DNA of 64,000 bases from Phocaeicola massiliensis B84634 = Timone 84634 = DSM 17679 = JCM 13223 (GCF_000382445.1 NZ_KB905475.1:124001-188000), one strand, 5' to 3'. Shown: positions 24,407 through 33,482, numbered from the stretch's first letter. The notes: a model not told the origin generated them from the sequence alone. Translations and numbers: made by a program.

Positions 24407-25924
24407 TCACTGTATCGAAGGAAGTATATTCTTGGCCGATTGAACCAATTCGGAAGGATAACCACACAATTCCAATATCCTGATGGCATTTCCCTCCTGC
24501 GCCACTCCTTTCTTCAGTTTATAATCAAATTGAAGTTTGTCATCGGCTATTGTTTCACTAAAGTGATATAAGTCATACTGACTATGAAGCAATGCGGTCA
24601 GTTCCAAATCATGTGTTGATGCAAGGACCAAATTATCCGTCTTTGCCAAATCCGAAAATACGGCAGAATTAATCGCTATTCTCTCCACTGTATTCGTCCC
24701 TTTGAACAGTTCATCGAAAACCAATAGATAATTTCCCTTTTTTCCTTTATCAAGAGCTGCTTTCACATTCTCGACTTCTTTAAAGAAGTAACTTTTCCCT
24801 TCCAACAGATTATCTTCTGTGTGAATCACAGAATAAAGATGTCTGTTTATATCTATCCGAAAGTCTTTTGCAAAACAAGTATTCAATGTCTTTGCTGTCA
24901 GCAAGTTAATGGCAACAGTGCGAATAAAACTGGTTTTTCCCGACATATTGGAGCCGGTTATAAGCATGGACTTATCCGATAACGACACACTGTTAGAAAC
25001 ACATCCCCTTATCAATGGATGATATATACTATCGGCATACAAGCGTTCGCCCGATTTATTATCGGAAGGCTTGCAATAATAAGGAATCTGTTCACGCAAA
25101 AACGATATGGAACACAGCAAATCCAAAAAACCTACATAACAAAACACTTGTTCTATTTCTTCTTTTTCCTTTTGAATAAACCGAAAAGAGGTTACAATAT
25201 TGATAGTGGAATATAACGTAAAAATATTAATAAGCTCAGTCAGCAGATAAACAATCATGGCCGAGTCGCTTTCTAACGCTATACCTAAACGGAATGAGCC
25301 CAGTTTGCGGACAAGCTCTTTCAAATTTCGGATAGTGTTCTCTATTTTAACATTTACAGACAGGAATGAGGGAACAGCACTTAAGTAATCGGCTGTTTTC
25401 AACAACTTATATAACTGGGGTACAGAGAAATAATAACATGAAAGAATGTTTTTCTGTTTAAAATGTAAGTATCCATTAAATATATAAGATACTAATAAAA
25501 ATAAAAGAGGAACAGGTGAAGAAGGAATTTGAAACATCAAGATTAGAGATACAGCAGGTAACCACCTGCATATTTGGAGCAACAATAAATAACCGCGCGA
25601 ATAGGTATGTTCTTTTTCGGCCAAAATATCCACTATGGAGTAAGCATCCGGTTTATTCAACTTCTGAAGAGCATTTACCAGTTTATTCCGAAGCAGATAA
25701 TCTGTTTGCAGTTGCTCTATGAATTGTTCATGCGCGGTAACATCGGAAATCTTATCGGTACATAAAATATGATAAAGATATTGTCTTCCTACACAAGAAG
25801 AGGTGTAATCTAGCTGCTCGCACAAATCATCTAAGTTCAAATCTTCACAAACAGTCTCTGATAACGCTTCCTTTGCATCACCGAAACTTAAATATGAATG
25901 GTATGCTTTTATTCCTTTCTCCAT
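24407..25924 (-). CDS. Membrane-associated MutS-like ATPase
   Basis: 505 residues. The C-terminal ~200 residues are a MutS-type ATPase: Walker A ITGSNMSGKTSFIRT near residue 322, LLVFDELFKGTNTVERIA (Walker B and the following loop) and STHDLELT. The N-terminal part is helical like the MutS core and lacks the mismatch-recognition domain. Two hydrophobic segments at about 112-160 (YLLLLQICRWLPAVSLILMF, LLFLLVSYIFNGYLHF) suggest membrane anchoring. Therefore not a mismatch repair MutS. Its gene has its own copy of the peptide-cluster promoter (E, 25958-26002), so it is predicted to be co-regulated with peptide export. Role unknown. Confidence 0.85.
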   Translation of the reverse strand: MEKGIKAYHSYLSFGDAKEALSETVCEDLNLDDLCEQLDYTSSCVGRQYLYHILCTDKISDVTAHEQFIEQLQTDYLLRNKLVNALQKLNKPDAYSIVDILAEKEHTYSRGYLLLLQICRWLPAVSLILMFQIPSSPVPLLFLLVSYIFNGYLHFKQKNILSCYYFSVPQLYKLLKTADYLSAVPSFLSVNVKIENTIRNLKELVRKLGSFRLGIALESDSAMIVYLLTELINIFTLYSTINIVTSFRFIQKEKEEIEQVFCYVGFLDLLCSISFLREQIPYYCKPSDNKSGERLYADSIYHPLIRGCVSNSVSLSDKSMLITGSNMSGKTSFIRTVAINLLTAKTLNTCFAKDFRIDINRHLYSVIHTEDNLLEGKSYFFKEVENVKAALDKGKKGNYLLVFDELFKGTNTVERIAINSAVFSDLAKTDNLVLASTHDLELTALLHSQYDLYHFSETIADDKLQFDYKLKKGVAQEGNAIRILELCGYPSELVQSAKNILPSIQ

Positions 25925-25957
25925 ATCCTGACAATTTTCCTTATTTACTTATACCCA

Positions 25958-26003
25958 CAAAGATAAAATACTTTTCCGTAACTCTGTGTTATCGGATTGT
26001 TCA
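25958..26003 (-). promoter_or_regulatory. Cluster promoter E for the MutS-like gene
   Basis: Minus-strand -7 box TATCTTTG at 25958-25965; TGTTAT at 25987 and TGTTCA at 25998 (11 bp apart, second one degenerate); gap from box to first GTTA 22 bp. Leader to the ATG at 25924 about 30 nt. Confidence 0.7.
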
Positions 26004-26023
26004 TTCATATTCCTGTTTCAGTT

Positions 26024-26800
26024 TCAATACGAAACCGAAACAGGAATATTTGCTTCTTTTACCAACTCTGCAATTCTGTCCAACTCTTCGTGAGCAGCTT
26101 TTTTCAAATCATGGTCAGGAGTTTCACGGTCTATTGTATAAATCATCACTTGGCGGGGAGCTATTTCTTTTACTGCCTCCAACCAGGGAAGAACATATTC
26201 ATCTGTCGTATTGTCCACACTTTTTCCTTGGCTTTCCCCCTTCATAAACATAGTTTGAATAATCAAATTACCCTTGAAAGCTTTCATCTCTTCTATAATC
26301 TCGTTTACATCATAATGTCCGGTAGGACGGTCTACTTTATTGATATAATCAACATTCACCGTATCCAGCTTCAAGATATTATTGTCTATCTTATTTAATG
26401 CCTTAAAAACCTCCGCTTTATGAATGAAAGTAGAATTACTCAACACGCTCACCTTTGCTTGCGGAAAGTATTTATCACGAAGCGCTAACGTATCATCTAT
26501 AATTCCGGCAAACTCAGGATGGGCAGTAGGTTCACCATTGCCGGCAAAAGTCAGGACATCCGGTTTTGGACCGTTTTGCTGCATATCGAGCAGACGGGCT
26601 TCCAAAGCTTCACGAACCTGCTCACGGGCAGGTAATTTCTTCTTCGGACGATGGTCTTTATTAAAACCACACTCACAATAAATACAGTCGAAAGAACAAA
26701 ACTTGCCGTCTTCGGGAAGAAGATTGATTCCCAAAGAAACTCCCAAACGACGGCTATGCACCGGACCGAATATAGGAGAAGGATAAATGACTGTTGACAT
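26024..26800 (-). CDS. Radical SAM protein
   Basis: Start set at 26800 (MSTVIYPSPIFGPVHSRRLG), because a -7 box TATTTTTG lies at 26826-26833, downstream of the ATG at 26836 that would otherwise be used. 258 residues. The [4Fe-4S]-SAM motif is CSFDCIYCECG (CxxxCxxC). It is followed by LTFAGNGEPTAHPEF, the GGE-like SAM-binding region, and by a TIM-barrel pattern. The opening sequence and the VDRPTGHYDVNEI region fit the small YgaD/Fe-S oxidoreductase group of unknown reaction. It is not a sulfatase-maturing enzyme by length. Stands alone between the MutS-like gene and the HHH protein. Confidence 0.82.
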   Translation of the reverse strand: MSTVIYPSPIFGPVHSRRLGVSLGINLLPEDGKFCSFDCIYCECGFNKDHRPKKKLPAREQVREALEARLLDMQQNGPKPDVLTFAGNGEPTAHPEFAGIIDDTLALRDKYFPQAKVSVLSNSTFIHKAEVFKALNKIDNNILKLDTVNVDYINKVDRPTGHYDVNEIIEEMKAFKGNLIIQTMFMKGESQGKSVDNTTDEYVLPWLEAVKEIAPRQVMIYTIDRETPDHDLKKAAHEELDRIAELVKEANIPVSVSY

Positions 26801-26843
26801 AGTTATTTTTCTGTTGATAACAGTGCAAAAATACATAATGTTT

Positions 26844-28904
26844 TTAGAATTTCATCCTCAACTGCAAATAAAGATCACCCTTTGTACTTCCATCAATGGC
26901 CTCCAACGCCGAACCGATAACATCCCGATTTAAATAATGCGTCATCCCGTATTTAGCTTGAACCATGATATGCTTATTCAATTCATAACGTACATTTATT
27001 GCCAGTCGCGTACCTTCATAATAAAATGAAGGCATGGAAAAAGCATAAAGCACATTCTTTTCATAAATGGTTAACCGCGAATCATAATCATCCGTATTAA
27101 ACCAAACACAACTTATATCACATTGGAAAGGCAAATCATTGAACTTATAACCGGCACTCTGCGACAATAAGAAGCCGGTGGAAGCTGACCGGTTTCGATA
27201 GTTTACCCGAACATAATCTGCTATTGTTTTCAACAACAGTTTATCCTTCAGTGAATAATTCAACTGATAACGACATTTCTGTTGTATATAAGGAATCGTT
27301 TGCTTGATTTTATCCTCTGCCGTGAAATCCTTTTTCTTGTTTTTATAGCGATACCTTATGAACATTTCCAGTTGATAAGTAGGTGAATAACTTAGCTGAA
27401 TCAAGCCGTCAAAACCTTTGGTTCCCGGTTCGCTAACCAAATACTTCTTCCATGGAAAATAAAAAAAGTCTCCATAACAAGTCATCCTTATATATCGTAA
27501 TAACTTAGTTTCCAATCCAATATAAAATCCACTTTCATTCTGTACACTACTTCCTTCTCCTATAGAACGACCATAAATACTTTGATACTTTGCATCATAA
27601 TATCTGTTCATAACTATCAATTGTGTTCCTCCCTTCGGTGAATAACTCAACATATTCATAGTGGCAACAGCACCACTTTTATCAATAGCAGTCTCACCCA
27701 AAAAGGAAAAGTGCTTCCAAAAAAATTTGTAATCTCCTCCTACATTATAAAAGTCTTTGCCCCGAGGATAGAATTTATTATAAGGTTTTAAGTCAGGATT
27801 CAACGGCTTGTTGAAAACATTATAAACCGCTGTTAATCCTAACTCACAATACTTCCCATTATAATTTAAATTACTACCAATCACCTGATTAGTAATCATA
27901 TTCTTCTTTTCAAATTCCCTGTATAAACGATGATATCCGTCCTTTTTCAACGAAGTTATAAACCGGTTATTCACAATACCGTCCATCTTCCGGTAAGAAT
28001 AAAAAGCATCTGTCGTCCACCTTTTCGACAACTTATAACTGGCTGCCGCTCCCTGAAAATAATTATATTCGTCTGTCGAAGAATGTTTGCGAATTCCCCG
28101 ATTCTTATTTCCCAATGTAGAAAGCGTAGCTGTTTTACCCATTCCGAAATCAGTGTTAATAACTAGTCCATAACCATAGCTTAAACGATAATTACCGATA
28201 GCCAATGATTTGATTCTGCCCATATTACGAATGAACAAGTACGGTGAATAAAAATCATATCCTTTTCTGTTCTGTCCGGCAAAGAAAGGTTCGCCGGCAT
28301 CTTTTTCTGCCGTAAGTCCCAAATATATCTTATCCCGATAATGAAAACTATATCTCAGACTGTGATAATACCCATACCCCAAGTATTGTTTATTAGGATT
28401 CTTCTTCAATTCTTCCTTGGTGTGAAGCTTATACCCTGATTTAGTATAAAAAGGCATATCCACACGTGTTGATAACTCTTGTTTTCCATATTTCAACACT
28501 TGTTTCAAAGTAGGCTTATATTCCTCTTTTTCAGTATGTTTAAAGCAAATAAATGGTTGTAAACAACGAATAGTCTGCCTGTTAATATCTTCAATCATCC
28601 ACAATTCATTCTCACTAAGCATCGGTCCATACTTATAAAGATAATACAAGATATTTTCAATCAGCTTGTCAGACAAAAAAGGAAATCTCTCCAACTGCTC
28701 TTTTGTTGCCGTATTGATATTGATAGGATTTTCTCTTAACTCCGATAACTCTTCAAAATTATTCTCCCACTGAAAAACTTCTCCTCCTTCTTCATCAATT
28801 AATTGCTCTGCCAATTCCTCCCAAGCTTCTTGTGCTGATAAGTTATTCACAGAAAAGCCTATTGTAATACAAGTAATTAACATTGATTTCAACAATCTGT
28901 TCAT
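26844..28904 (-). CDS. Helix-hairpin-helix protein with outer-membrane barrel-like C-terminus
   Basis: 686 residues. Signal peptide (MNRLLKSMLITCITIGFSVNNLSA), then an acidic segment and a ComEA-type helix-hairpin-helix region (NPININTATKEQLERFPFLSD, residues about 57-110). From about 200 to the end the sequence alternates polar and aromatic residues in short strands (YGYGLVINTDFG, LQLRMKF at the C-terminus), as in an outer-membrane beta-barrel. Conserved in Bacteroidales but without a known role; DNA binding by the HHH part outside the cytoplasm would imply DNA handling at the envelope, which is speculation. Divergent from the DUF4294 gene. Confidence 0.8.
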   Translation of the reverse strand: MNRLLKSMLITCITIGFSVNNLSAQEAWEELAEQLIDEEGGEVFQWENNFEELSELRENPININTATKEQLERFPFLSDKLIENILYYLYKYGPMLSENELWMIEDINRQTIRCLQPFICFKHTEKEEYKPTLKQVLKYGKQELSTRVDMPFYTKSGYKLHTKEELKKNPNKQYLGYGYYHSLRYSFHYRDKIYLGLTAEKDAGEPFFAGQNRKGYDFYSPYLFIRNMGRIKSLAIGNYRLSYGYGLVINTDFGMGKTATLSTLGNKNRGIRKHSSTDEYNYFQGAAASYKLSKRWTTDAFYSYRKMDGIVNNRFITSLKKDGYHRLYREFEKKNMITNQVIGSNLNYNGKYCELGLTAVYNVFNKPLNPDLKPYNKFYPRGKDFYNVGGDYKFFWKHFSFLGETAIDKSGAVATMNMLSYSPKGGTQLIVMNRYYDAKYQSIYGRSIGEGSSVQNESGFYIGLETKLLRYIRMTCYGDFFYFPWKKYLVSEPGTKGFDGLIQLSYSPTYQLEMFIRYRYKNKKKDFTAEDKIKQTIPYIQQKCRYQLNYSLKDKLLLKTIADYVRVNYRNRSASTGFLLSQSAGYKFNDLPFQCDISCVWFNTDDYDSRLTIYEKNVLYAFSMPSFYYEGTRLAINVRYELNKHIMVQAKYGMTHYLNRDVIGSALEAIDGSTKGDLYLQLRMKF

Positions 28905-28972
28905 TTTGTAATTTATTGGTGTGTTTTAAGTTAAATAGTTTTATTCAAAGCAAGAGTAACCACATTTCTTAC

Positions 28973-28980
28973 TACTTTTG
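28973..28980 (+). promoter_or_regulatory. -7 box for DUF4294 gene
   Basis: TACTTTTG fits the -7 consensus and ends 7 bp before the chosen ATG (28988). A start further upstream would lie before the transcription start, so the box decides the start codon and implies a very short or absent leader. Confidence 0.5.
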
Positions 28981-28987
28981 CATAGAA

Positions 28988-29584
28988 ATGAAAAGGAAAC
29001 TCTATATAGCTTTATTTCTTTCCTTTATAGTCATTGCTGCCTATTCTCAGCAATCGACAACGACTATAAACGGATACATGGTGCCTGTATGTGTATACAA
29101 AGGGGATACCATTCCTTCACTACGGCTACCTAATGTATACGTATTCAAGCCATTAAAATTTAAAAATGAAAAAGAAAGACGGGAATATTACCGCCTGGTA
29201 AGGAATGTAAAGAAGACTTTGCCTTTGGCTCGTGCCATCAACCGTGCCATTATCGAAACCTACGAATATCTGGAAACACTCCCTGATAAAAAAGCCAGAG
29301 AGAAACATCTGAAACTCGTTGAAAAAGGACTGAAAGAGCAATATACTCCTGTCATGAAGAAATTAACTTTTGCACAGGGCAAACTGTTGATAAAGTTGGT
29401 AAACCGCGAAACCGATTCTTCCTCATACGAATTGGTAAAAGCTTTTATGGGTCCCTTTAAAGCAGGGTTTTATCAGACTTTTGCCGCATTGTTCGGCGCA
29501 AGCCTGAAAAAAGAATATCATCCCGAAGCGGAGGATAAGCTGACGGAACGGGTGGTATTATTGGTGGAAAACGGACAAATATAA
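28988..29584 (+). CDS. DUF4294 family secreted protein
   Basis: 198 residues from the ATG at 28988. Signal peptide MKRKLYIALFLSFIVIAAYSQ. The mature part starts with a strand-rich stretch (NGYMVPVCVYKGDTIPSLRLPNVYV in order) and then a charged helical region with RRYYRLVRNVKKTLPLAR-like sequence (REYYRLVRNVKKTLPLARAI), the hallmark of DUF4294. Restricted to Bacteroidota; function unknown, probably periplasmic. The longer upstream reading frame overlaps the HHH gene start and is rejected. Confidence 0.85.
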   Translation: MKRKLYIALFLSFIVIAAYSQQSTTTINGYMVPVCVYKGDTIPSLRLPNVYVFKPLKFKNEKERREYYRLVRNVKKTLPLARAINRAIIETYEYLETLPDKKAREKHLKLVEKGLKEQYTPVMKKLTFAQGKLLIKLVNRETDSSSYELVKAFMGPFKAGFYQTFAALFGASLKKEYHPEAEDKLTERVVLLVENGQI

Positions 29585-29612
29585 ATCCGGTTAGTTCCTC
29601 ATTCTTTTATAG

Positions 29613-30155
29613 TTACTCTTTTCTAAACTTAATCAATTTATTTGCAAACTCCCAAAGTACAATGCCGGTAGTAACCGATACATTCAATGAATGTTTTGTG
29701 CCATATTGAGGAATTTCGATGCAACCGTCACAGGCATCAATTACTTCTTGTTGAACACCTTTCACTTCATTTCCCATTACGATGGCATACTTTTTATCCG
29801 GCTCAAGCTCAAGCTCGTCAAGCATGGTACTTCCTTCCACTTGCTCTATAGCCAACACCGTATATCCTTCATTATGAAGTTCTTCCACTGCTTCCAATGT
29901 ATGCTTCACATACTTCCAGTCAACAGTATCTTCGGCTCCTAATGCCGTTTTGTGCATTTCAGGATGGGGAGGAGTGGCGGTAATACCACATAAATAAATA
30001 CGTTCTACAAGAAAAGCATCCGATGTGCGGAATACGGAACCGATATTATGCAAACTGCGTACTTCATCCAATATCACTGCCAACGGTAACTTGTTTGCTT
30101 GCTTGAATTCATCTACTGTAAGACGGTTAAGCTCCGTTATTTTCAATTTTCTCAT
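29613..30155 (-). CDS. SpoU/TrmH-family RNA 2'-O-methyltransferase
   Basis: 180 residues, a minimal SPOUT domain. Motif 1 is VILDEVRSLHNIGSVFRTSDAF with the conserved N and R, motif 2 YAIVMGNEVKGV, and motif 3 IPQYGTKHSLNVSVTTGIVLWEF, which form the knotted SAM-binding site. It lacks an N-terminal substrate-binding domain, so it is closer to the small TrmH/TrmL group than to RlmB. Acts on tRNA or rRNA ribose; the target nucleotide is not predictable. Transcribed away from nadA; a TATCTTTG -7 box at 30185-30192 lies 29 bp upstream. Confidence 0.88.
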   Translation of the reverse strand: MRKLKITELNRLTVDEFKQANKLPLAVILDEVRSLHNIGSVFRTSDAFLVERIYLCGITATPPHPEMHKTALGAEDTVDWKYVKHTLEAVEELHNEGYTVLAIEQVEGSTMLDELELEPDKKYAIVMGNEVKGVQQEVIDACDGCIEIPQYGTKHSLNVSVTTGIVLWEFANKLIKFRKE

Positions 30156-30398
30156 CTTTTTCTACATGCTATTAATATATATTGCAAAGATAATAACTAA
30201 TTCACATAACCCTGTTGATAACGGTTGAAAACATGTAAAAAGAATGAGCATATCATTTCAAAAGTATTTCTTGCATATTTCAATAAAAGATATATCGAAT
30301 GACAGAAATCAACAATCCAAAGAATAATTCAAGAACTTAAACCGACAATATCAACACAATTTAATCACTATTTTAGGCGTTCATAACCATAAAGTTTT

Positions 30399-30406
30399 TA
30401 ACTTTG
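30399..30406 (+). promoter_or_regulatory. -7 box for nadA, with a ~200-nt leader
   Basis: TAACTTTG at 30399-30406 is the best plus-strand -7 match in the 30156-30612 interval. It would give nadA a leader of about 200 nt. The interval is AT-rich and otherwise featureless to me: no second gene, no recognised riboswitch, no clear terminator. Confidence 0.4.
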
Positions 30407-30612
30407 CATATTATCAACAGTTTGTTAATAGAAAAGATAAAGACTGTATTATCAGACTTTAAGCCCGTTGATTACTTATTCATATCTCTGCACCATGAAT
30501 GAATAACTTCTCAGGCAAGAAAAGCAGTCTACTTTTTACTAACACTATTAACCGACAATTATCATCACTATAAATTCTTTTTTTAAGAGAAGAAAGAAAA
30601 AACATAGAAATA

Positions 30613-31605
30613 ATGAATAAAGAGGAATGGTTGAAAAAGGGGTATGTTGCCGAACCGGTGGACAAGACCTTAGATTTGAAAGCAGAGATAAATAAGTTGC
30701 GTAAAGAGAAGAATGCACTTATTTTGGGACATTACTACCAGTCGGGTGAAATACAAGATATGGCTGACTTTGTAGGTGACAGTCTGGCATTGGCACAATG
30801 GGCGGCTAAAACAGATGCCGATATTATTGTGATGTGCGGTGTACACTTTATGGGAGAAACAGCTAAGATTCTTTGTCCGAATAAAAAAGTGCTTGTACCT
30901 GATTTGAATGCCGGTTGTTCTTTGGCCGATAGTTGCCCTGCCGATGCTTTTGCAGAGTTTGTTAAAGCACATCCGGAGCATACCGTAATTTCATACGTTA
31001 ATACAACGGCTGCAGTAAAGGCTGTGACTGATGTAGTGGTGACTTCCACCAATGCCAAGCAGATAGTGGAAAGCTTCCCGGCAGACGAAAAAATCATCTT
31101 CGGACCGGACCGTAACTTGGGAAACTATATAAATTCGATTACAGGACGTAATATGCTGTTGTGGAACGGTGCCTGCCATGTGCATGAACAGTTCTCTGTT
31201 GAAAAAATTGCAGCTTTGAAAAAACAGTATCCCGATGCGGCTATTCTGGTACATCCCGAATGTAAAGGGGCTGTTGCGAAGCTGGCCGATAAAGTAGGTT
31301 CTACGGCAGGTCTGCTGAAATATGCCATTGCCAGTGATAAAAAGGATTTTATCGTTGCTACGGAAAGTGGAATTTTGCACGAGATGCGTAAACAATGTCC
31401 TGAAAAGAACTTTATTCCCGCTCCGCCCGAAGACAGCACTTGCGCTTGCAATGAATGTAATTTCATGCGGTTGAATACCATGGAAAAGCTGTATAATACA
31501 CTGAAGTATGAATGGCCGGAAGTGACAGTGGATGAAGCGATAGCCCAAGAAGCGGTAAAACCTATCAAGAAGATGCTGGAAATCTCGGAGAAACTGGGAT
31601 TATGA
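30613..31605 (+). CDS. nadA: Quinolinate synthase
   Basis: 330 residues. Condenses iminoaspartate from NadB with dihydroxyacetone phosphate to quinolinate in NAD synthesis. The three cysteines that hold the oxygen-sensitive [4Fe-4S] cluster are visible in DLNAGCSLAD, NGACHVHEQF and the C-terminal TCACNECNFM. Other family motifs: LGHYYQSGEIQDMADFVGDS, MGETAKIL, VHPECK, ATESGILHEM. Cytoplasmic. In many bacteria nadA and nadB are adjacent; here they are 30 kb apart. Followed by two hairpin terminators. Confidence 0.97.
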   Translation: MNKEEWLKKGYVAEPVDKTLDLKAEINKLRKEKNALILGHYYQSGEIQDMADFVGDSLALAQWAAKTDADIIVMCGVHFMGETAKILCPNKKVLVPDLNAGCSLADSCPADAFAEFVKAHPEHTVISYVNTTAAVKAVTDVVVTSTNAKQIVESFPADEKIIFGPDRNLGNYINSITGRNMLLWNGACHVHEQFSVEKIAALKKQYPDAAILVHPECKGAVAKLADKVGSTAGLLKYAIASDKKDFIVATESGILHEMRKQCPEKNFIPAPPEDSTCACNECNFMRLNTMEKLYNTLKYEWPEVTVDEAIAQEAVKPIKKMLEISEKLGL

Positions 31606-31609
31606 AAAT

Positions 31610-31654
31610 AAAAAGTCGTTTATTCCATACGTTTCAGAGTAAGGGCGACTTTTT
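31610..31654 (+). terminator. Intrinsic terminator after nadA (first)
   Basis: Stem AAAAAGTCG (31610-31618) with CGACTTTTT (31646-31654), 5 bp after the nadA stop. The second arm ends in the U-run. Confidence 0.65.
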
Positions 31655-31676
31655 GGGATATTAATAAACAATTTAC

Positions 31677-31728
31677 TTTGGCGGAATAATGTGTCCTTAA
31701 GGAATCGTTTATTCCGCCAAATTTATTT
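31677..31728 (+). terminator. Second hairpin terminator between nadA and 31757
   Basis: Perfect 13-bp stem TTTGGCGGAATAA (31677-31689) with TTATTCCGCCAAA (31709-31721), followed by TTTATTTT. The loop contains TCCTTAAGGA, itself a palindrome. Confidence 0.7.
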
Positions 31729-31756
31729 TCGATAGGAAAATAAAAAGGATTATAGA

Positions 31757-32458
31757 ATGAAAAAAATACTATGGAAAAGAATGACGCTCCTTTTCAAGAA
31801 TCGTAGGATAGGGGATTTTGTATGCAATTTTACTGCTGTAGTGCTGGGTATCATCCTTACTTTTATGGGAAGTGACTGGATAGAGAAACGGAATACGCAG
31901 CGGGATGTGAAGAGTGCGCTTCATTTGGTAAAAGCGGAACTACAGACTAACAGGGAAACCATTTTAGGCGGAAAACAGAGAGTAGAGCGGGAAATACGCG
32001 CTGCACAATTTTTATTAAGAAACAAGGATAGTCTTTTGGTGGTATCGAAAGATTCATTGGAGTATTATTCCAATATGCCTTTCCAAACTTCATTTATTAC
32101 TTTTACTACTGATGCTTTGGAACTGATGAAGAGTTCGGCGCTTTTTCCACAAATAAAAGATAGGCAGCTGGGGTTGAGTATTATTCAGGCTTATGCTTCT
32201 ATAAAGTCGGCTGATGTGCTATATACTACTTATCAAACCTTGAAAAAAGAACGGAATGACTGCCTGGATGCAAAACCGGAAGTGAAGCGTATCTATGCCC
32301 AGAAACTTTCTTTCGCTTTGTTATGGAGCCGCTTGTTGGCCATAGATGAAGGATATGATTTGTTGGTTCAGATTCCTAATATGATAAATCCCGAATCTTT
32401 TGATTATTTTATAAAAGAGATAGACTCTACTATACAAGCTATAGAGAAATATGAATGA
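31757..32458 (+). CDS. Membrane-anchored protein of unknown function (resembles DUF6090)
   Basis: 233 residues. One transmembrane helix near the N-terminus (FVCNFTAVVLGIILTFMGSDWIE, about 21-43) followed by a long, mostly helical domain, with QRDVKSALHLVKAELQTNRETI directly after the membrane. This layout resembles the DUF6090 group of Bacteroidota proteins, but I cannot confirm the family. No catalytic motif seen. It stands alone between the nadA terminators and a BIME-like repeat. Function unknown. Confidence 0.75.
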   Translation: MKKILWKRMTLLFKNRRIGDFVCNFTAVVLGIILTFMGSDWIEKRNTQRDVKSALHLVKAELQTNRETILGGKQRVEREIRAAQFLLRNKDSLLVVSKDSLEYYSNMPFQTSFITFTTDALELMKSSALFPQIKDRQLGLSIIQAYASIKSADVLYTTYQTLKKERNDCLDAKPEVKRIYAQKLSFALLWSRLLAIDEGYDLLVQIPNMINPESFDYFIKEIDSTIQAIEKYE

Positions 32459-32618
32459 GGATTGATAGAAGTAACAAGTGATAGAACTATAATTTGCAGA
32501 AATAACTTAGGGATATATGAAAAAGTTACAAGTTGGTTTTGATGCAATGTTACGTGCTACACCTACTGCATTTCATAAGTATATGTTTAATCGTATCAAT
32601 TGGAACAATCCATCAACT

Positions 32619-32688
32619 ATAAGGACAGAGTCTGCCTGCCCGAATGCATGAAGTGGACTATTTTCGGGCGAGCGAACCTCGCCCCTAC
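32619..32688. repeat. BIME-like paired-hairpin repeat, copy 2
   Basis: Plus strand ends TTCGGGCGAGCGAACC-TCGCCCCTAC and begins with a decayed arm (ATAAGGACAGAG, then TCTGCCTGCCCGAA). The intact hairpin is GGGCGAG-cgaac-CTCGCCC. It lies 37 bp beyond the stop codon of rdgB (minus strand). Same element as 3429-3497 and 43358-43435. Confidence 0.75.
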
Positions 32689-32725
32689 TAGCAAAATGAT
32701 ATTTTTATACTACCCTTTTCACTTT

Positions 32726-33307
32726 TTACGCCTTCAGAAACCGGCAAAGCTTTTCCACCGCCAATGCACGATGGCTGATTTTATTCTTCGTCTCATTTCC
32801 CAGTTCGGCAAACGTTTGCTCATATCCTTGAGGCATAAAGATAGGATCATACCCGAAACCGGAGTCACCGCGTTTCTCTTTGATAATCTCACCTTTTACT
32901 ACGCCTTCGAATAAATGCTTCTTTCCATTCGTTATTAAACAAATAACAGTGCGGAACTGTGCTTTTCTATTTTGTACTCCTTGCATATTCTGCAATAATT
33001 TCTGCATATTGGCTTCCGCATTATGTCCTTCTCCTCCTGCATAACGGGCAGAGTAAACACCCGGTTCTCCATTTAGTGCCTCTACTTCCAGACCCGTATC
33101 GTCGGCAAAACAGTCCAAACCGTAGTGTTCATAAATATACTCAGCTTTCAACATCGCATTACCTTCCAATGTATCAGAAGTTTCGGGGATATCAATATCG
33201 CAATGGATATCTTTCAAGCTCAATAATTCTACTTTCTCTCCTAGAATAGCGGATATTTCATCCAGTTTATGAGCATTGTTTGTAGCAAATACTAATTTTC
33301 GTTTCAT
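32726..33307 (-). CDS. rdgB: XTP/dITP diphosphatase (non-canonical purine NTP pyrophosphatase)
   Basis: 193 residues. House-cleaning enzyme that hydrolyses ITP, XTP and dITP to the monophosphates and keeps deaminated purines out of nucleic acids. Ham1/RdgB motifs: [14 protein letters not shown] at the N-terminus, [25 protein letters not shown] in order (the metal-binding Asp pair), [11 protein letters not shown] and the C-terminal [10 protein letters not shown]. Full length. Cytoplasmic. A TATCTTTG -7 box lies at 33330-33337 upstream. Confidence 0.95.
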   Translation of the reverse strand: MKRKLVFATNNAHKLDEISAILGEKVELLSLKDIHCDIDIPETSDTLEGNAMLKAEYIYEHYGLDCFADDTGLEVEALNGEPGVYSARYAGGEGHNAEANMQKLLQNMQGVQNRKAQFRTVICLITNGKKHLFEGVVKGEIIKEKRGDSGFGYDPIFMPQGYEQTFAELGNETKNKISHRALAVEKLCRFLKA

Positions 33308-33482
33308 CTTACATCGTATTTATTGAATGCAAAGATACTGAGAATGAACCAAAATAAGGTGATTCCTGACAGAATAAATATAGCCGGCAAGGAAGATAGC
33401 AGTCTATTTTGTTATGTTTACTTCGGATAGCAATCAGACTCCATATATAAAGCCAATCGGCTCTTGATATATTCGTTAATTT

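Noticed and set aside
26024-26800. Radical SAM protein considered as the maturase for the S-type sulfatase or for the cluster peptides
   Set aside because: Too short, lacks the SPASM/twitch extra cysteines typical of such maturases, and has its own ordinary promoter without the cluster operator.
30203-30420. TTATCAACA and TGTTGATAA sequences resembling DnaA boxes near nadA, considered as a replication origin
   Set aside because: Both differ from the TTATCCACA consensus, only two occur, the same string also occurs near 26812, and no dnaA, dnaN or skew evidence is available.
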